Shown here in pieces: positions 19,839-27,172 of a stretch of 64,000 nucleotides of DNA. Source of the stretch: Ectobacillus sp. JY-23 (GTDB taxonomy: Bacteria; Bacillota; Bacilli; Bacillales; Bacillaceae_G). The position numbers and the translations under genes were made by a program. The stretch lies in NCBI RefSeq assembly GCF_023022965.1, contig NZ_CP095462.1, positions 2,391,001 through 2,455,000 on the forward strand, written 5' to 3'. Numbering within the stretch: position 1 is the first letter of the stretch; the number at the start of each line of letters is the position of its first letter. Below the pieces are notes generated by a model. It saw only the letters and a list, made by a program, of their open reading frames with translations. It did not search any database and was not told the origin of the DNA.

Positions 19839-20828
19839 TTATTTACTATTCATCAAATGTCTTTCTTGATTTTCTACATAGCTGTTTTTTTCGATCGTAT
19901 ACCTTGGACGCTTCTTCGTCTCTCTAAAAATCTTCCCAATGTATTCACCAATGATGCCTAAAGCAAGAAGCTGTATACCACCAACCATCCAAATAGATAA
20001 CATAAGCGAAGTCCACCCGCTAACTGTTTCTGAAAAAAGCTTAGCAAACAAGGTATAAATCGCAATCCCGATTCCAATTAACACCATAAAGAATCCAAGC
20101 GCTGATACAAAGCGGATTGGGACAATACTAAATGATGTAATACCTTCCCAAGCAAATGCCAGCATCTTTTTTAACGGATATTTTGATTCTCCTGCAAAAC
20201 GCTCTTTTCGATTGTAATATACATTAGTTGCCTTAAAGCCTAATAGCGGTACAATGCCGCGAATGAATACATTCTCCTCCTGATACTTTACAAACTCATC
20301 TAGAGCTCGCTTACTCATCAATCGATAATCAGCATGATTAGGCACCAGCTTAATACCCAGTTTCCCCATTAACCGATAAAAGCCCAAAGCTGTATTTCGC
20401 TTAAAAGCCGTATCGGTATCACGCTTATCACGAACACCATAAACAATCTCATAGCCTTGCTGATACTTCTCTATAAATTCATAAATCACATCTACATCAT
20501 CTTGGAGGTCTGCATCAATTGAAACAACGCAATCAGAGAATTGTCTCGCCGTCTCTAAGCCCGCAATTAACGCCCCTTGATGCCCAAAATTTCGGCTTAG
20601 CTTTAAGCCTTCTACATACTTATGAGAGGCAATTTGCTCTTCAATAATGTCCCATGTCCGATCTGCGCTTCCATCATCAACATATAAGATAATACTTGCG
20701 TCACTAATCTTTTCATCCGTAACTAAACGATTCATTACTCTTGTTAATTCCTTTGTTGTTTCTCCCAATACAGCCTCTTCATTGTAGCAGGGTACCACAA
20801 TGGTCAATAGCGGCGAATTTTTGGACAT
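19839..20828 (-). CDS. GT2 undecaprenyl-phosphate glycosyltransferase (CsbB/GtrB-like)
   Basis: Transfers a sugar from UDP-sugar to undecaprenyl phosphate on the cytoplasmic face. The GT2 motifs are IVVPCYNEEAVL, LYVDDGSADRTW and VSIDADLQDD (the last with the metal-binding DxD-like site). Two C-terminal membrane helices (about 230-255 and 265-290) flank a short loop, as in CsbB, YkcC and GtrB. The length of 329 aa is typical. RBS AGGTGAAAGG. It should feed the GtrA-like flippase and the adjacent polytopic protein. Confidence 0.88.
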   Translation of the reverse strand: MSKNSPLLTIVVPCYNEEAVLGETTKELTRVMNRLVTDEKISDASIILYVDDGSADRTWDIIEEQIASHKYVEGLKLSRNFGHQGALIAGLETARQFSDCVVSIDADLQDDVDVIYEFIEKYQQGYEIVYGVRDKRDTDTAFKRNTALGFYRLMGKLGIKLVPNHADYRLMSKRALDEFVKYQEENVFIRGIVPLLGFKATNVYYNRKERFAGESKYPLKKMLAFAWEGITSFSIVPIRFVSALGFFMVLIGIGIAIYTLFAKLFSETVSGWTSLMLSIWMVGGIQLLALGIIGEYIGKIFRETKKRPRYTIEKNSYVENQERHLMNSK

Positions 20829-20959
20829 CCTTTCACCTCTTTATTTTACGAAAAATCAGTATTATTCCACGATATATTATTGCATAGGAGAAATGAATGT
20901 ACAAGCGTACATATATAGACTGCAATGCCTCTTTATGAAAGAACACATTCTTTTCTTAG

Positions 20960-20979
20960 CTTGTAGTTTCAACTACAAG
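20960..20979. promoter_or_regulatory. Palindromic candidate operator upstream of the GT2 gene
   Basis: CTTGTAGTT-TC-AACTACAAG is a perfect 9-bp dyad with a 2-nt centre, 132 nt upstream of the GT2 start. It is not followed by a T run, so it resembles a repressor operator rather than a terminator. I do not recognise the regulator. Confidence 0.4.
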
Positions 20980-21010
20980 TATTCTAATAAAAGTAGTATT
21001 AACCTACATC

Positions 21011-21059
21011 AAAAAAGGCAACTACACAGCTATTAAATAGCTGTGTAGTTGCCTTTTTT
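21011..21059 (-). terminator. Strong terminator downstream of the phoX-like gene
   Basis: A perfect 23-bp stem (21011-21033 with 21037-21059) has a 3-nt loop and A6/T6 outer blocks. It lies 14 nt past the phosphatase stop codon. Confidence 0.9.
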
Positions 21060-21072
21060 TATTGATTTTAGC

Positions 21073-23004
21073 TTATTTACTTACAGATTTTTTAGATACA
21101 GCATCAGACATCTTTGTAAAAGAAGGTAAACCAGAGATATATCCAATACCACCTGTTTTATTAATTCCAATCTGTTCATCCACGGCCTTCAATAACTCAT
21201 CTTTATTAACCGCTGTAATTGATCTATCAGCAATCTCATCACCAGGGTGTTGGAAATTGCTAAAGATATAAGCGTAGTTATTTCTGTTATCTATAGCATT
21301 CAATCCGGTTGCTTCTGCACCAGCTGGAACAGATAAAATACGCGCTAACTCTTTTGTATCAACATTATAAGCCCAAACATAGTTATTGGTATGGTTTCCG
21401 CTATCCTCACCGATAAAGAGTGTTCTCATTGCTTCAGAATAGCTTAGATTATCTGGGTTAGCTACTTTATCTACATTTGCTGTATTACCATAAGCATCAG
21501 CTTTAGGAAGATCTTCACCTACAATTAAGCCATGCATAGAAGGAGCTACATAGGAGCTATGAATCGCTTTTCCTTTGCTATCTGTTTGACCTTTTTTCAA
21601 CCCTAATTCATACGTTACACCTGATTTAATTTTTGGTAGTTGAATATGGTCGGCCGGATCTTTTCCTGTCGGATCCTTTTCCATACTTTTGCTTTGGTCA
21701 GAAATTGCTAGGTATAGCTTTCTATCTTTTTCGTTTAACGTTACACCTTCCATTTTGTTAAACTCTGTTGTTGCGCCAAGCATAGCTGCATAACGACGTG
21801 TTTCTAGGAAAGCTGCTGCTTTTTCTTTACCAGGCTTTACTTTTAAATACTCTATCTTACCGTATGAATATTGCTTAATGGCTGTAAAACCTTCAGCAGG
21901 GACCTCTGACGTTTCAAAAATATCATTAAACGTGATGCCGCTCTTAATGATATCTTCTACCTCCTTATCCGTCGCATGCCCTAGATTAATCCATTCTAAA
22001 TCACCAGAACCACCATTTTCAGAACCTGTTTGCTTAAATTTAGCTGCATATAGTGTACCTGCTGATAAATCTTTTTCTTTATCGGCTACATACATAAATA
22101 ATCCTGTATTCCCACCATCATCACCAAAATAAACAGTTCTATTATCCGGCATTACCTTAGCTAATTCATGCGAGATACGTCCAGTGCTGTAATGCTTCAC
22201 GACCGAAGCTTTACCTTTTTTATCTACTGTAATTTCTGGCGTAAAGCCATAGTAGTATGGATTTGCTTTTGACTTATCTCCAAAGTAAAACTGAGCAAAC
22301 GTTTCTACTTGGCTTCTTGTTTTAGATTGTGTATCTAAAAATTGACGTGCGTCTGGCTCATACTCTTCAGAGCCTAAGTGCGTATTCCATGGAGACATAG
22401 AGCCATTACAAGGAATCCAAAGGCCGTTTACTGCAGAAAAATCAATTTTTTTAACGGATTTTGCTTTAAGCTCTCCTGTTTTTGAGTTTTGATTCAATTC
22501 CGTTAAAGACATAGAAGCAGGAACTAATCCATAAGCTGATTTCCCGGCAGCATCAACCGTTTGATACTCGTAATGCGTAATCATATATAACTTACCGTTA
22601 ATTGGGTTCAATATTGTATTTGAGTCTGGTGCATCTGAAACAAAGTATTTTTTTTCTGGGCTACTTGGATCAACAATAGGATTTCCATTCACATCAATTG
22701 GTGTACCCGCAGGAACTCGTTCTCCCTTTACTGTTGCTACTTTATCTTCTGATTTAAACAAAGTTTTGTATATTAACGGGAATGTTTTCTCTTTCCCATT
22801 TTGATACTTTACTGTAACTGATGCGTTTGTATATGTTTTTACCATTTCGTCAACAGTAGTAGGTGCCTTCATTCCATTAAACTTAACTGATTCTACTTTA
22901 AATTTATTCTGAGCAGCTACTTCTGCAGGTGCTAGTGCTGGAGCTGTAATAGCTAGGGCAAGCGCTAAAGCTGCTCCCTTTTTTACTAGTTTCTTATTAA
23001 TCAT
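21073..23004 (-). CDS. Secreted PhoX-family (DUF839) phosphatase
   Basis: Extracellular calcium/iron-type phosphatase, predicted to release phosphate from organic esters. Residues 1-31 form a signal peptide (MINKKLVKKGA, hydrophobic core, cleavage near AAQ). It has a Lys-rich n-region without twin Arg, so Sec export is likely. The PhoX motif IPCNGSMSPWNTHLGSEEYE is near residue 197, with further metal-binding stretches at YFGDDGGNTG and LFIGEDSGNH. The length of 643 aa is usual. RBS AGGAGG. Pho-box-like repeats upstream suggest induction by phosphate starvation. Confidence 0.85.
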   Translation of the reverse strand: MINKKLVKKGAALALALAITAPALAPAEVAAQNKFKVESVKFNGMKAPTTVDEMVKTYTNASVTVKYQNGKEKTFPLIYKTLFKSEDKVATVKGERVPAGTPIDVNGNPIVDPSSPEKKYFVSDAPDSNTILNPINGKLYMITHYEYQTVDAAGKSAYGLVPASMSLTELNQNSKTGELKAKSVKKIDFSAVNGLWIPCNGSMSPWNTHLGSEEYEPDARQFLDTQSKTRSQVETFAQFYFGDKSKANPYYYGFTPEITVDKKGKASVVKHYSTGRISHELAKVMPDNRTVYFGDDGGNTGLFMYVADKEKDLSAGTLYAAKFKQTGSENGGSGDLEWINLGHATDKEVEDIIKSGITFNDIFETSEVPAEGFTAIKQYSYGKIEYLKVKPGKEKAAAFLETRRYAAMLGATTEFNKMEGVTLNEKDRKLYLAISDQSKSMEKDPTGKDPADHIQLPKIKSGVTYELGLKKGQTDSKGKAIHSSYVAPSMHGLIVGEDLPKADAYGNTANVDKVANPDNLSYSEAMRTLFIGEDSGNHTNNYVWAYNVDTKELARILSVPAGAEATGLNAIDNRNNYAYIFSNFQHPGDEIADRSITAVNKDELLKAVDEQIGINKTGGIGYISGLPSFTKMSDAVSKKSVSK

Positions 23005-23056
23005 CCTAACTGCCTCCTAGTAATTTGTCTCTCACAACTCTATTAAACACGATAAA

Positions 23057-23083
23057 TTTTAAGTACATGTTAATCTTGCTTAA
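23057..23083 (-). promoter_or_regulatory. Pho-box-like direct repeats upstream of phoX-like gene
   Basis: On the coding (minus) strand TTAAGC, TTAACA and TTAAAA follow one another with 4- and 5-nt spacing, resembling the TTAACA-type direct repeats bound by PhoP. They lie 53-79 nt upstream of the start codon. Confidence 0.45.
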
Positions 23084-23172
23084 TGATTAGGTATATTTTG
23101 TTACAGTTTGGAAACAGATGTTAGAAGTGCTTTCAGCTTTATTAATGCATATCATTGCTTCTTGCATAAAAA

Positions 23173-23197
23173 AAGAGAGGATTTGTTGTCCTCTCTT
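23173..23197 (-). terminator. Terminator downstream of dus
   Basis: The 9-bp stem AAGAGAGGA / TCCTCTCTT is followed on the minus strand by an eight-T-class run, 105 nt past the dus stop. Confidence 0.8.
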
Positions 23198-23301
23198 CTC
23201 TCCTTAACTTTCTTAACCATATACCTTTTATCCCAATCAAATCGGTACACATTTTTTCTCTCACTATTTGAGACTGACATCATCTCACTGTTCTTGCCCC
23301 A

Positions 23302-24264
23302 TCAACATTCTTTTTCAAAGCTATCAAGCAATGCACGCACTTCATCTGTCGATCTCGTGCTCATTAACTTTATTCTTAACTCAGCAGCACCAGGAAACCC
23401 TTTAACGTAGATTTTGAAAAAGCGATGAAGCTTTGTTATCGAACGCGGCACTATTTCCGCATAATGATCCTGCAAATCTAGCTGCAGTCTTAACAAATCA
23501 AGATATTCTTTACTGCTATGCTCTTTCGGCTCTTTTTCAAATGCAAACGGATTTTTAAAAATACCTCGCCCAATCATCACACCGTCAATACCATATTGTT
23601 CAGCCAGCTGCAGCCCTGTTTGACGGTCAGGAATGTCTCCGTTAATGGTTAATAGTGTATGCGGGGCAATACGATCGCGCAATGCTTTAATTTCTGGAAT
23701 GAGCTCCCAATGTGCAGCTACTTCACTCATTTCCTTTCTGGTACGTAAATGAATAGACAGGTTCGCAATATCCTGATTTAAAATATGCGTTAACCACGAC
23801 TCCCACTCACTAACATCCTCAAAGCCAATTCTGGTTTTTACACTAACAGGCAATCCGCCCGCTTTTGCAGCTTGAATCAGCTCTGCCGCAACGTCTGGAC
23901 GCAATATAAGGCCGCTCCCTTTGCCTCTCGATGCCACATTCGGTACGGGGCAGCCCATATTAATATCAATACCTTTGAAGCCTAACTCTGCCATACCAAT
24001 ACTCATTTGACGGAAATATTCGGGATTGTCTCCCCAAATATGTGCCACCATTGGCTGTTCATCCTCTGTAAAAAGCAAACGGCCACGCACGCTATCCTTG
24101 CCATCTGGATGACAATAGCTATCCGAGTTTGTAAACTCTGTGAAGAAAACATCCGGTCGGCCAGCTTTACTTACGACATGACGAAAAACAACATCTGTCA
24201 CATCTTCCATTGGTGCAAGTACAAAGAATGGTCTTGGTAAGTCACGCCAAAAATTATCTATCAT
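23302..24264 (-). CDS. dus: tRNA-dihydrouridine synthase
   Basis: FMN-dependent enzyme that reduces specific uridines in tRNA D-loops. It is a TIM barrel of 320 aa with [11 protein letters not shown] at the N-terminus, [11 protein letters not shown] near residue 90, VKTRIGFED near 130, TINGDI near 190 and [10 protein letters not shown] near 215. The frame is open to 24306, but the ATG at 24264 matches the normal start, with AGAGGA 12 nt upstream. It is the last conserved gene before the IS66 scar. Which Dus class it belongs to is not certain. Confidence 0.9.
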   Translation of the reverse strand: MIDNFWRDLPRPFFVLAPMEDVTDVVFRHVVSKAGRPDVFFTEFTNSDSYCHPDGKDSVRGRLLFTEDEQPMVAHIWGDNPEYFRQMSIGMAELGFKGIDINMGCPVPNVASRGKGSGLILRPDVAAELIQAAKAGGLPVSVKTRIGFEDVSEWESWLTHILNQDIANLSIHLRTRKEMSEVAAHWELIPEIKALRDRIAPHTLLTINGDIPDRQTGLQLAEQYGIDGVMIGRGIFKNPFAFEKEPKEHSSKEYLDLLRLQLDLQDHYAEIVPRSITKLHRFFKIYVKGFPGAAELRIKLMSTRSTDEVRALLDSFEKEC

Positions 24265-24418
24265 TTCAAACTCAAATCCTCTCGTTTTGAATACAACTGC
24301 AAACACTTGGTCAAAAACATAAAGCCAAATTTTTTACTTCTTTTATCTTATATCATGGTTAACAACTTATTTTCAAATATAAATGCAGAAACACAGTACA
24401 CCCGAATTATAAAAATAA

Positions 24419-24505
24419 GTGCACCTTCACGGTACGCAACACAAATAGCCGTATATCATTCATTTTTGCATGAGATATACGGTTATTTTATTTTCCACAT
24501 ATTGT
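24419..24505. repeat. 87-bp direct repeat, copy A
   Basis: Matches copy B at 25687-25772 with about 11 substitutions and one 1-nt gap. It contains a CCGTATATC...GATATACGG hairpin with a T-rich tail. It sits just downstream of the tnpC remnant. The rest of 24307-24537 holds no gene I can support. Confidence 0.85.
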
Positions 24506-24537
24506 TTGGATATTTTTAGCCCAGGGTATGTATTGAT

Positions 24538-25034
24538 TTAATATTGCTGGATCTCTAGATTGGGAAGATACGTCAGTAACTTCACGAGGTACTGATAGAA
24601 ATCCATTCCATTTGCTTTTGCAGTTTCTACAATGCTCAGACAGATAGCGTTGGCCTCGGCACCAGCTTCACTTACGGAAAACAGCCAGTTTTTTCGACAA
24701 TGATATTCAGACGAATGGTATGTTCAGCCGGATTATTGTCTATTTTAATGCGCCCATCGTTCAAGAATACTTGTATTCCGTTTGTGATGCTTATGATCTG
24801 TGCTGTTTGTAACAGATTGTTTTTACCCATGTTAAATATGCTACACTTTCGCAGAGATAAATATAGCTTCCTCGCGTAATGAATCGTTTCTTTTTTTGAA
24901 ATGCTTCGTACAACAGTATAAAAGGTTGTCTGTTGGTGTTGTTCATATGTGCCACTGAAGAATGTTTCAGTCTTGCCTGTTTTAGTCGTTCTAGTTGATA
25001 TGTATAATTTGGCGGGATCTTTTATTTGTATCAA
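24538..25034 (-). pseudogene. IS66-family transposase (TnpC) remnant
   Basis: Only the C-terminal part of an IS66 TnpC remains, in two frames. Frame one (24672-25034) ends with FLNDGRIKIDNNPAEHTIRLN, the conserved end of the DDE domain. The other frame continues RKNWLFSVSEAGAEANA and then ETAKANGMDFYQYL to a TAA at 24538. The frameshift lies near 24690. At least the N-terminal half is missing, replaced by the tandem array at 25103. Inactive. Confidence 0.85.
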
Positions 25035-25102
25035 TGGGTGTGTTCATTTTGATAGATCTTATACGTCAATAAACTTAGAATTGCAGGGATGAACAATATT
25101 AC

Positions 25103-25685
25103 GGGACACCTAAACTCAGATTTATACTCTCTCCTGGTCCGCGAGACTCTCTTGCGGGACACCTAAACTCTGATTTATCCTCGCTCGTGGTCCGCGAGAC
25201 CCTCTCGCGGGACACCTAAACTCTGATTTATCCTCGCTCGTGGTCCGCGAGACCCTCTCGCGGGACACCTAAACTCTGATTTATCCTCGCTCGTGGTCCG
25301 CGAGACTCTCTTGCGGGACACCTAAACTCAGATTTACCCTCTCTCCTGGTCCGCGAGACTCTCTTGCGGGACACCTAAACTCAGATTTACCCTCTCTCCT
25401 GGTCCGCGAGACTCTCTTGCGGGACACCTAACTCCAGATTTATACTCTCTCCTGGTCCGCGAGACTCTCTTGCGGGACACCTAAACTCAGATTTATACTC
25501 TCTCCTGGTCCGCGAGACTCTCTTGCGGGACACCTAAACTCAGATTTATACTCTCTCCTGGTCCGCGAGACTCTCTTGCGGGACACCTAAACTCAGATTT
25601 ATACTCTCTCCTGGTCCGCAAGACTCTCTTGCGGGACACCTAGCCTCAGATTTACCCTCTCTCCTGGTCCGCGAGGTGTTCTTCC
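25103..25685. repeat. Eleven tandem 53-bp units with internal hairpin
   Basis: Units begin with GGGACACCTA at 25103, 25156, 25209, 25262, 25315, 25368, 25421, 25474, 25527, 25580 and 25633; the last diverges after GCGAG. Units are 85-100 percent identical, and units 2 and 3 are identical. At each junction GTCC-GCGAGA-ctc-TCTTGC-GGGAC can form a hairpin. Units 2-3 carry TCTCGC (G-C pair) and unit 10 carries GCAAGA (A-U pair), both preserving pairing. The period is not a multiple of three, so it is not coding. No unique spacers, so not CRISPR. Confidence 0.95.
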
Positions 25686-25686
25686 G

Positions 25687-25772
25687 GCGCACCTTCACAG
25701 TACGCATCACAAACAGTCGTATATCATTCATTTTTCATGAGATATACGGCTATTCTATTTTCCACATGCTGT
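25687..25772. repeat. 87-bp direct repeat, copy B
   Basis: Second copy of the element at 24419-24505, with the same orientation and the same CGTATATC/GATATACG hairpin. It abuts the end of the tandem array and lies just downstream of tnpB. Confidence 0.85.
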
Positions 25773-25798
25773 ATAGAAGAAATAACGATAAAATTGCT

Positions 25799-26164
25799 TT
25801 AACATACAACTTTCGGTGATTGTGGGATGGCCTTTGGCTGTTGGATGGATAACCCTTCAAGAAGCCAGTGCAGCTTCTGTTGAGACAAATTGCGAACTTC
25901 CTTCTCATCCTTGGGCCATTGAAGCTTCCTACTATCCAAGCGTTTATAAAGCATCGCGAGGCCGTCGCCGTCAAAATACAAACATTTGTAGCGATCTTTA
26001 CTCCATCCAGAAAACAGGAAGATGGAATCACCGTACAGATCAAATTTGAAAGAATCTTGAATCAGTGTTGCCAGGTCATCAATGCCTTTTTCCATATCTG
26101 TCTTGCCGCAAATAATGTATATGTTTTTTACCGCTGTGTAATCGCACTTCACAGAAGCTTCCAC
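25799..26164 (-). CDS. tnpB: IS66 accessory protein TnpB
   Basis: A 121-aa protein of the IS66 Orf2/TnpB family. Typical motifs are IYIICGKTDMEKGIDDLA, IFLFSGWSKDRYK, LYFDGDGLAMLYKRLD and LQWPKDE. The open frame starts at a GTG (26164) and looks intact, but no tnpA or terminal inverted repeat can be seen upstream and tnpC is broken, so the element is immobile. The family's function is still poorly defined; TnpB is needed for efficient IS66 transposition. Confidence 0.85.
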   Translation of the reverse strand: MEASVKCDYTAVKNIYIICGKTDMEKGIDDLATLIQDSFKFDLYGDSIFLFSGWSKDRYKCLYFDGDGLAMLYKRLDSRKLQWPKDEKEVRNLSQQKLHWLLEGLSIQQPKAIPQSPKVVC

Positions 26165-26166
26165 TG

Positions 26167-26370
26167 CAAATCAAAGTCATATCTCTATCAGAACGTAAGC
26201 GAGCTATTGAATCAGTTGAATTAGAATTCGACTTTGAAAACCTACACAAATCAAAGTACACTGTCCTCTTGCATGACTTATTTGGCGATTCATCTTGGGA
26301 ACAATTATCTACAATACCCAAAGGTGAAATGAATTTGCCTCTTTATCCTCAAGAGTTTTTACCTCTACTT
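26167..26370 (+). pseudogene. Unrecognised coding-like fragment against the IS66 end
   Basis: The plus-strand frame reads VISLSERKRAIESVELEFD, then YTVLLHDLFGDSSWEQLS and [14 protein letters not shown] before running into the 3' end of rlmH on the other strand. It has protein-like composition, but no start codon and no ribosome site. It looks like the C-terminal part of a gene cut by the IS. I do not recognise the family, and it could be chance. Confidence 0.35.
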
Positions 26371-26844
26371 ATGATATGGTTCCCCCCGATTAATTCGAAA
26401 CGCCCGGTATACCTGCTCCACCAAAATTAACCGCATAAGCTGATGAGGAAATGTCATCTTGGAGAAAGATAGACTATCATTCGCTCGCTTCATTACCTGA
26501 TCACTTAAACCAAGTGAGCCGCCAATAATAAACGCAATCTTACTTTTTCCATACGTGGCAAGACGATCGATTTCCTTTGCCAGCTCCTCTGATGATTTCA
26601 TTTTTCCTTGAATGGCTAAAGCGATAACGTGCGTGTCGTCGGATATCTTTTCGAGAATACGAATACCTTCTTTTTCTTTTACCATTTCCATCTCAGCAGC
26701 ACTTAAATTTTCCGGTGCTTTTTCATCAGCAAGCTCAATAATTTCTATTTTTGCATAAGATGAAAGTCGTTTTACATACTCCTCTATTCCTTGTTTCAGG
26801 TACTTTTCTTTCAATTTTCCAATCGTTATAATGGAAATATTCAC
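26365..26844 (-). CDS. rlmH: 23S rRNA pseudouridine-1915 N3-methyltransferase
   Basis: SPOUT-family enzyme that methylates pseudouridine 1915 in helix 69 of assembled 70S ribosomes. The length of 159 aa is exactly that of Bacillus RlmH. The SAM-knot motif [13 protein letters not shown] is near residue 105 and the C-terminal [22 protein letters not shown] is complete. The IS scar lies directly against its 3' end without damaging it. DnaA-box-like sequences occupy its upstream region. Confidence 0.95.
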   Translation of the reverse strand: MNISIITIGKLKEKYLKQGIEEYVKRLSSYAKIEIIELADEKAPENLSAAEMEMVKEKEGIRILEKISDDTHVIALAIQGKMKSSEELAKEIDRLATYGKSKIAFIIGGSLGLSDQVMKRANDSLSFSKMTFPHQLMRLILVEQVYRAFRINRGEPYHK

Positions 26845-26994
26845 AGCTTGGACCTTCCTTTACAAACAAATTATCCACAGAAGTTATCAACATATCCACA
26901 ATTCATAACGCTTTATTCTTCTTTTTGTGGATTACATACTACATACATCGCCTTATTTTGACAATATTCACAAGTTGTTGATGAGTTTTCCACA
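26837..26994. promoter_or_regulatory. DnaA-box cluster upstream of rlmH
   Basis: One exact TTATCCACA (26871-26879) and six 8/9 matches to TTATNCACA lie within 158 nt: 26837 (ATATTCACA), 26884 (TTATCAACA), 26892 (ATATCCACA), 26926 (minus, TAATCCACA), 26964 (ATATTCACA) and 26986 (TTTTCCACA). The cluster overlaps the rlmH start and the small CxxH/CxxC gene. As I recall, the B. subtilis rlmH homologue yydA also has a DnaA-binding cluster. Confidence 0.65.
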
Positions 26995-27080
26995 TTGTGT
27001 ATAACAGGAGCAGCCTCAAATTCGTCCACAATAATATCAAGAGCCAGCTCTACGTGCTCTAAGCAACAGGCAATTTTCAT
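26913..27080 (-). CDS. CxxH/CxxC mini-protein (YyzF-like)
   Basis: A 55-aa protein starting MKIACCLEHVELALDIIVDE and ending CEYCQNKAMYVVC. It carries the Cys-x-x-His and Cys-x-x-Cys pairs that define this small family of putative metal-binding proteins found beside htrA/rlmH in Bacillus. AGGAG precedes the ATG with good spacing. The function is unknown. It is isolated from htrA by a terminator. Confidence 0.8.
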   Translation of the reverse strand: MKIACCLEHVELALDIIVDEFEAAPVIHNVENSSTTCEYCQNKAMYVVCNPQKEE

Positions 27081-27147
27081 TTACATCTCTCCTCATTATC
27101 CTATGTTACGGTTGACTATTCATTATCAATAGTTAACCAACCAAAAA

Positions 27148-27169
27148 ACAGGAGAGTCACCTCTCCTGT
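27148..27169 (-). terminator. Terminator downstream of htrA
   Basis: The 9-bp stem ACAGGAGAG / CTCTCCTGT with a TCAC loop is followed on the minus strand by TTTTTT, just after the htrA stop codon. Confidence 0.9.
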
Positions 27170-27172
27170 GAA

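Noticed and set aside
25103..25685. Possible CRISPR array
   Set aside because: The whole 53-bp period repeats with no unique spacers, and there are no cas genes nearby.
25546..25731. 61-codon minus-strand open frame in the tandem array
   Set aside because: A by-product of the repeats; no ribosome site, and the 53-bp period shifts frame each unit.
26079..26321. 80-codon minus-strand frame overlapping tnpB
   Set aside because: It is out of frame with the well-supported TnpB and has no ribosome site or recognisable motif.
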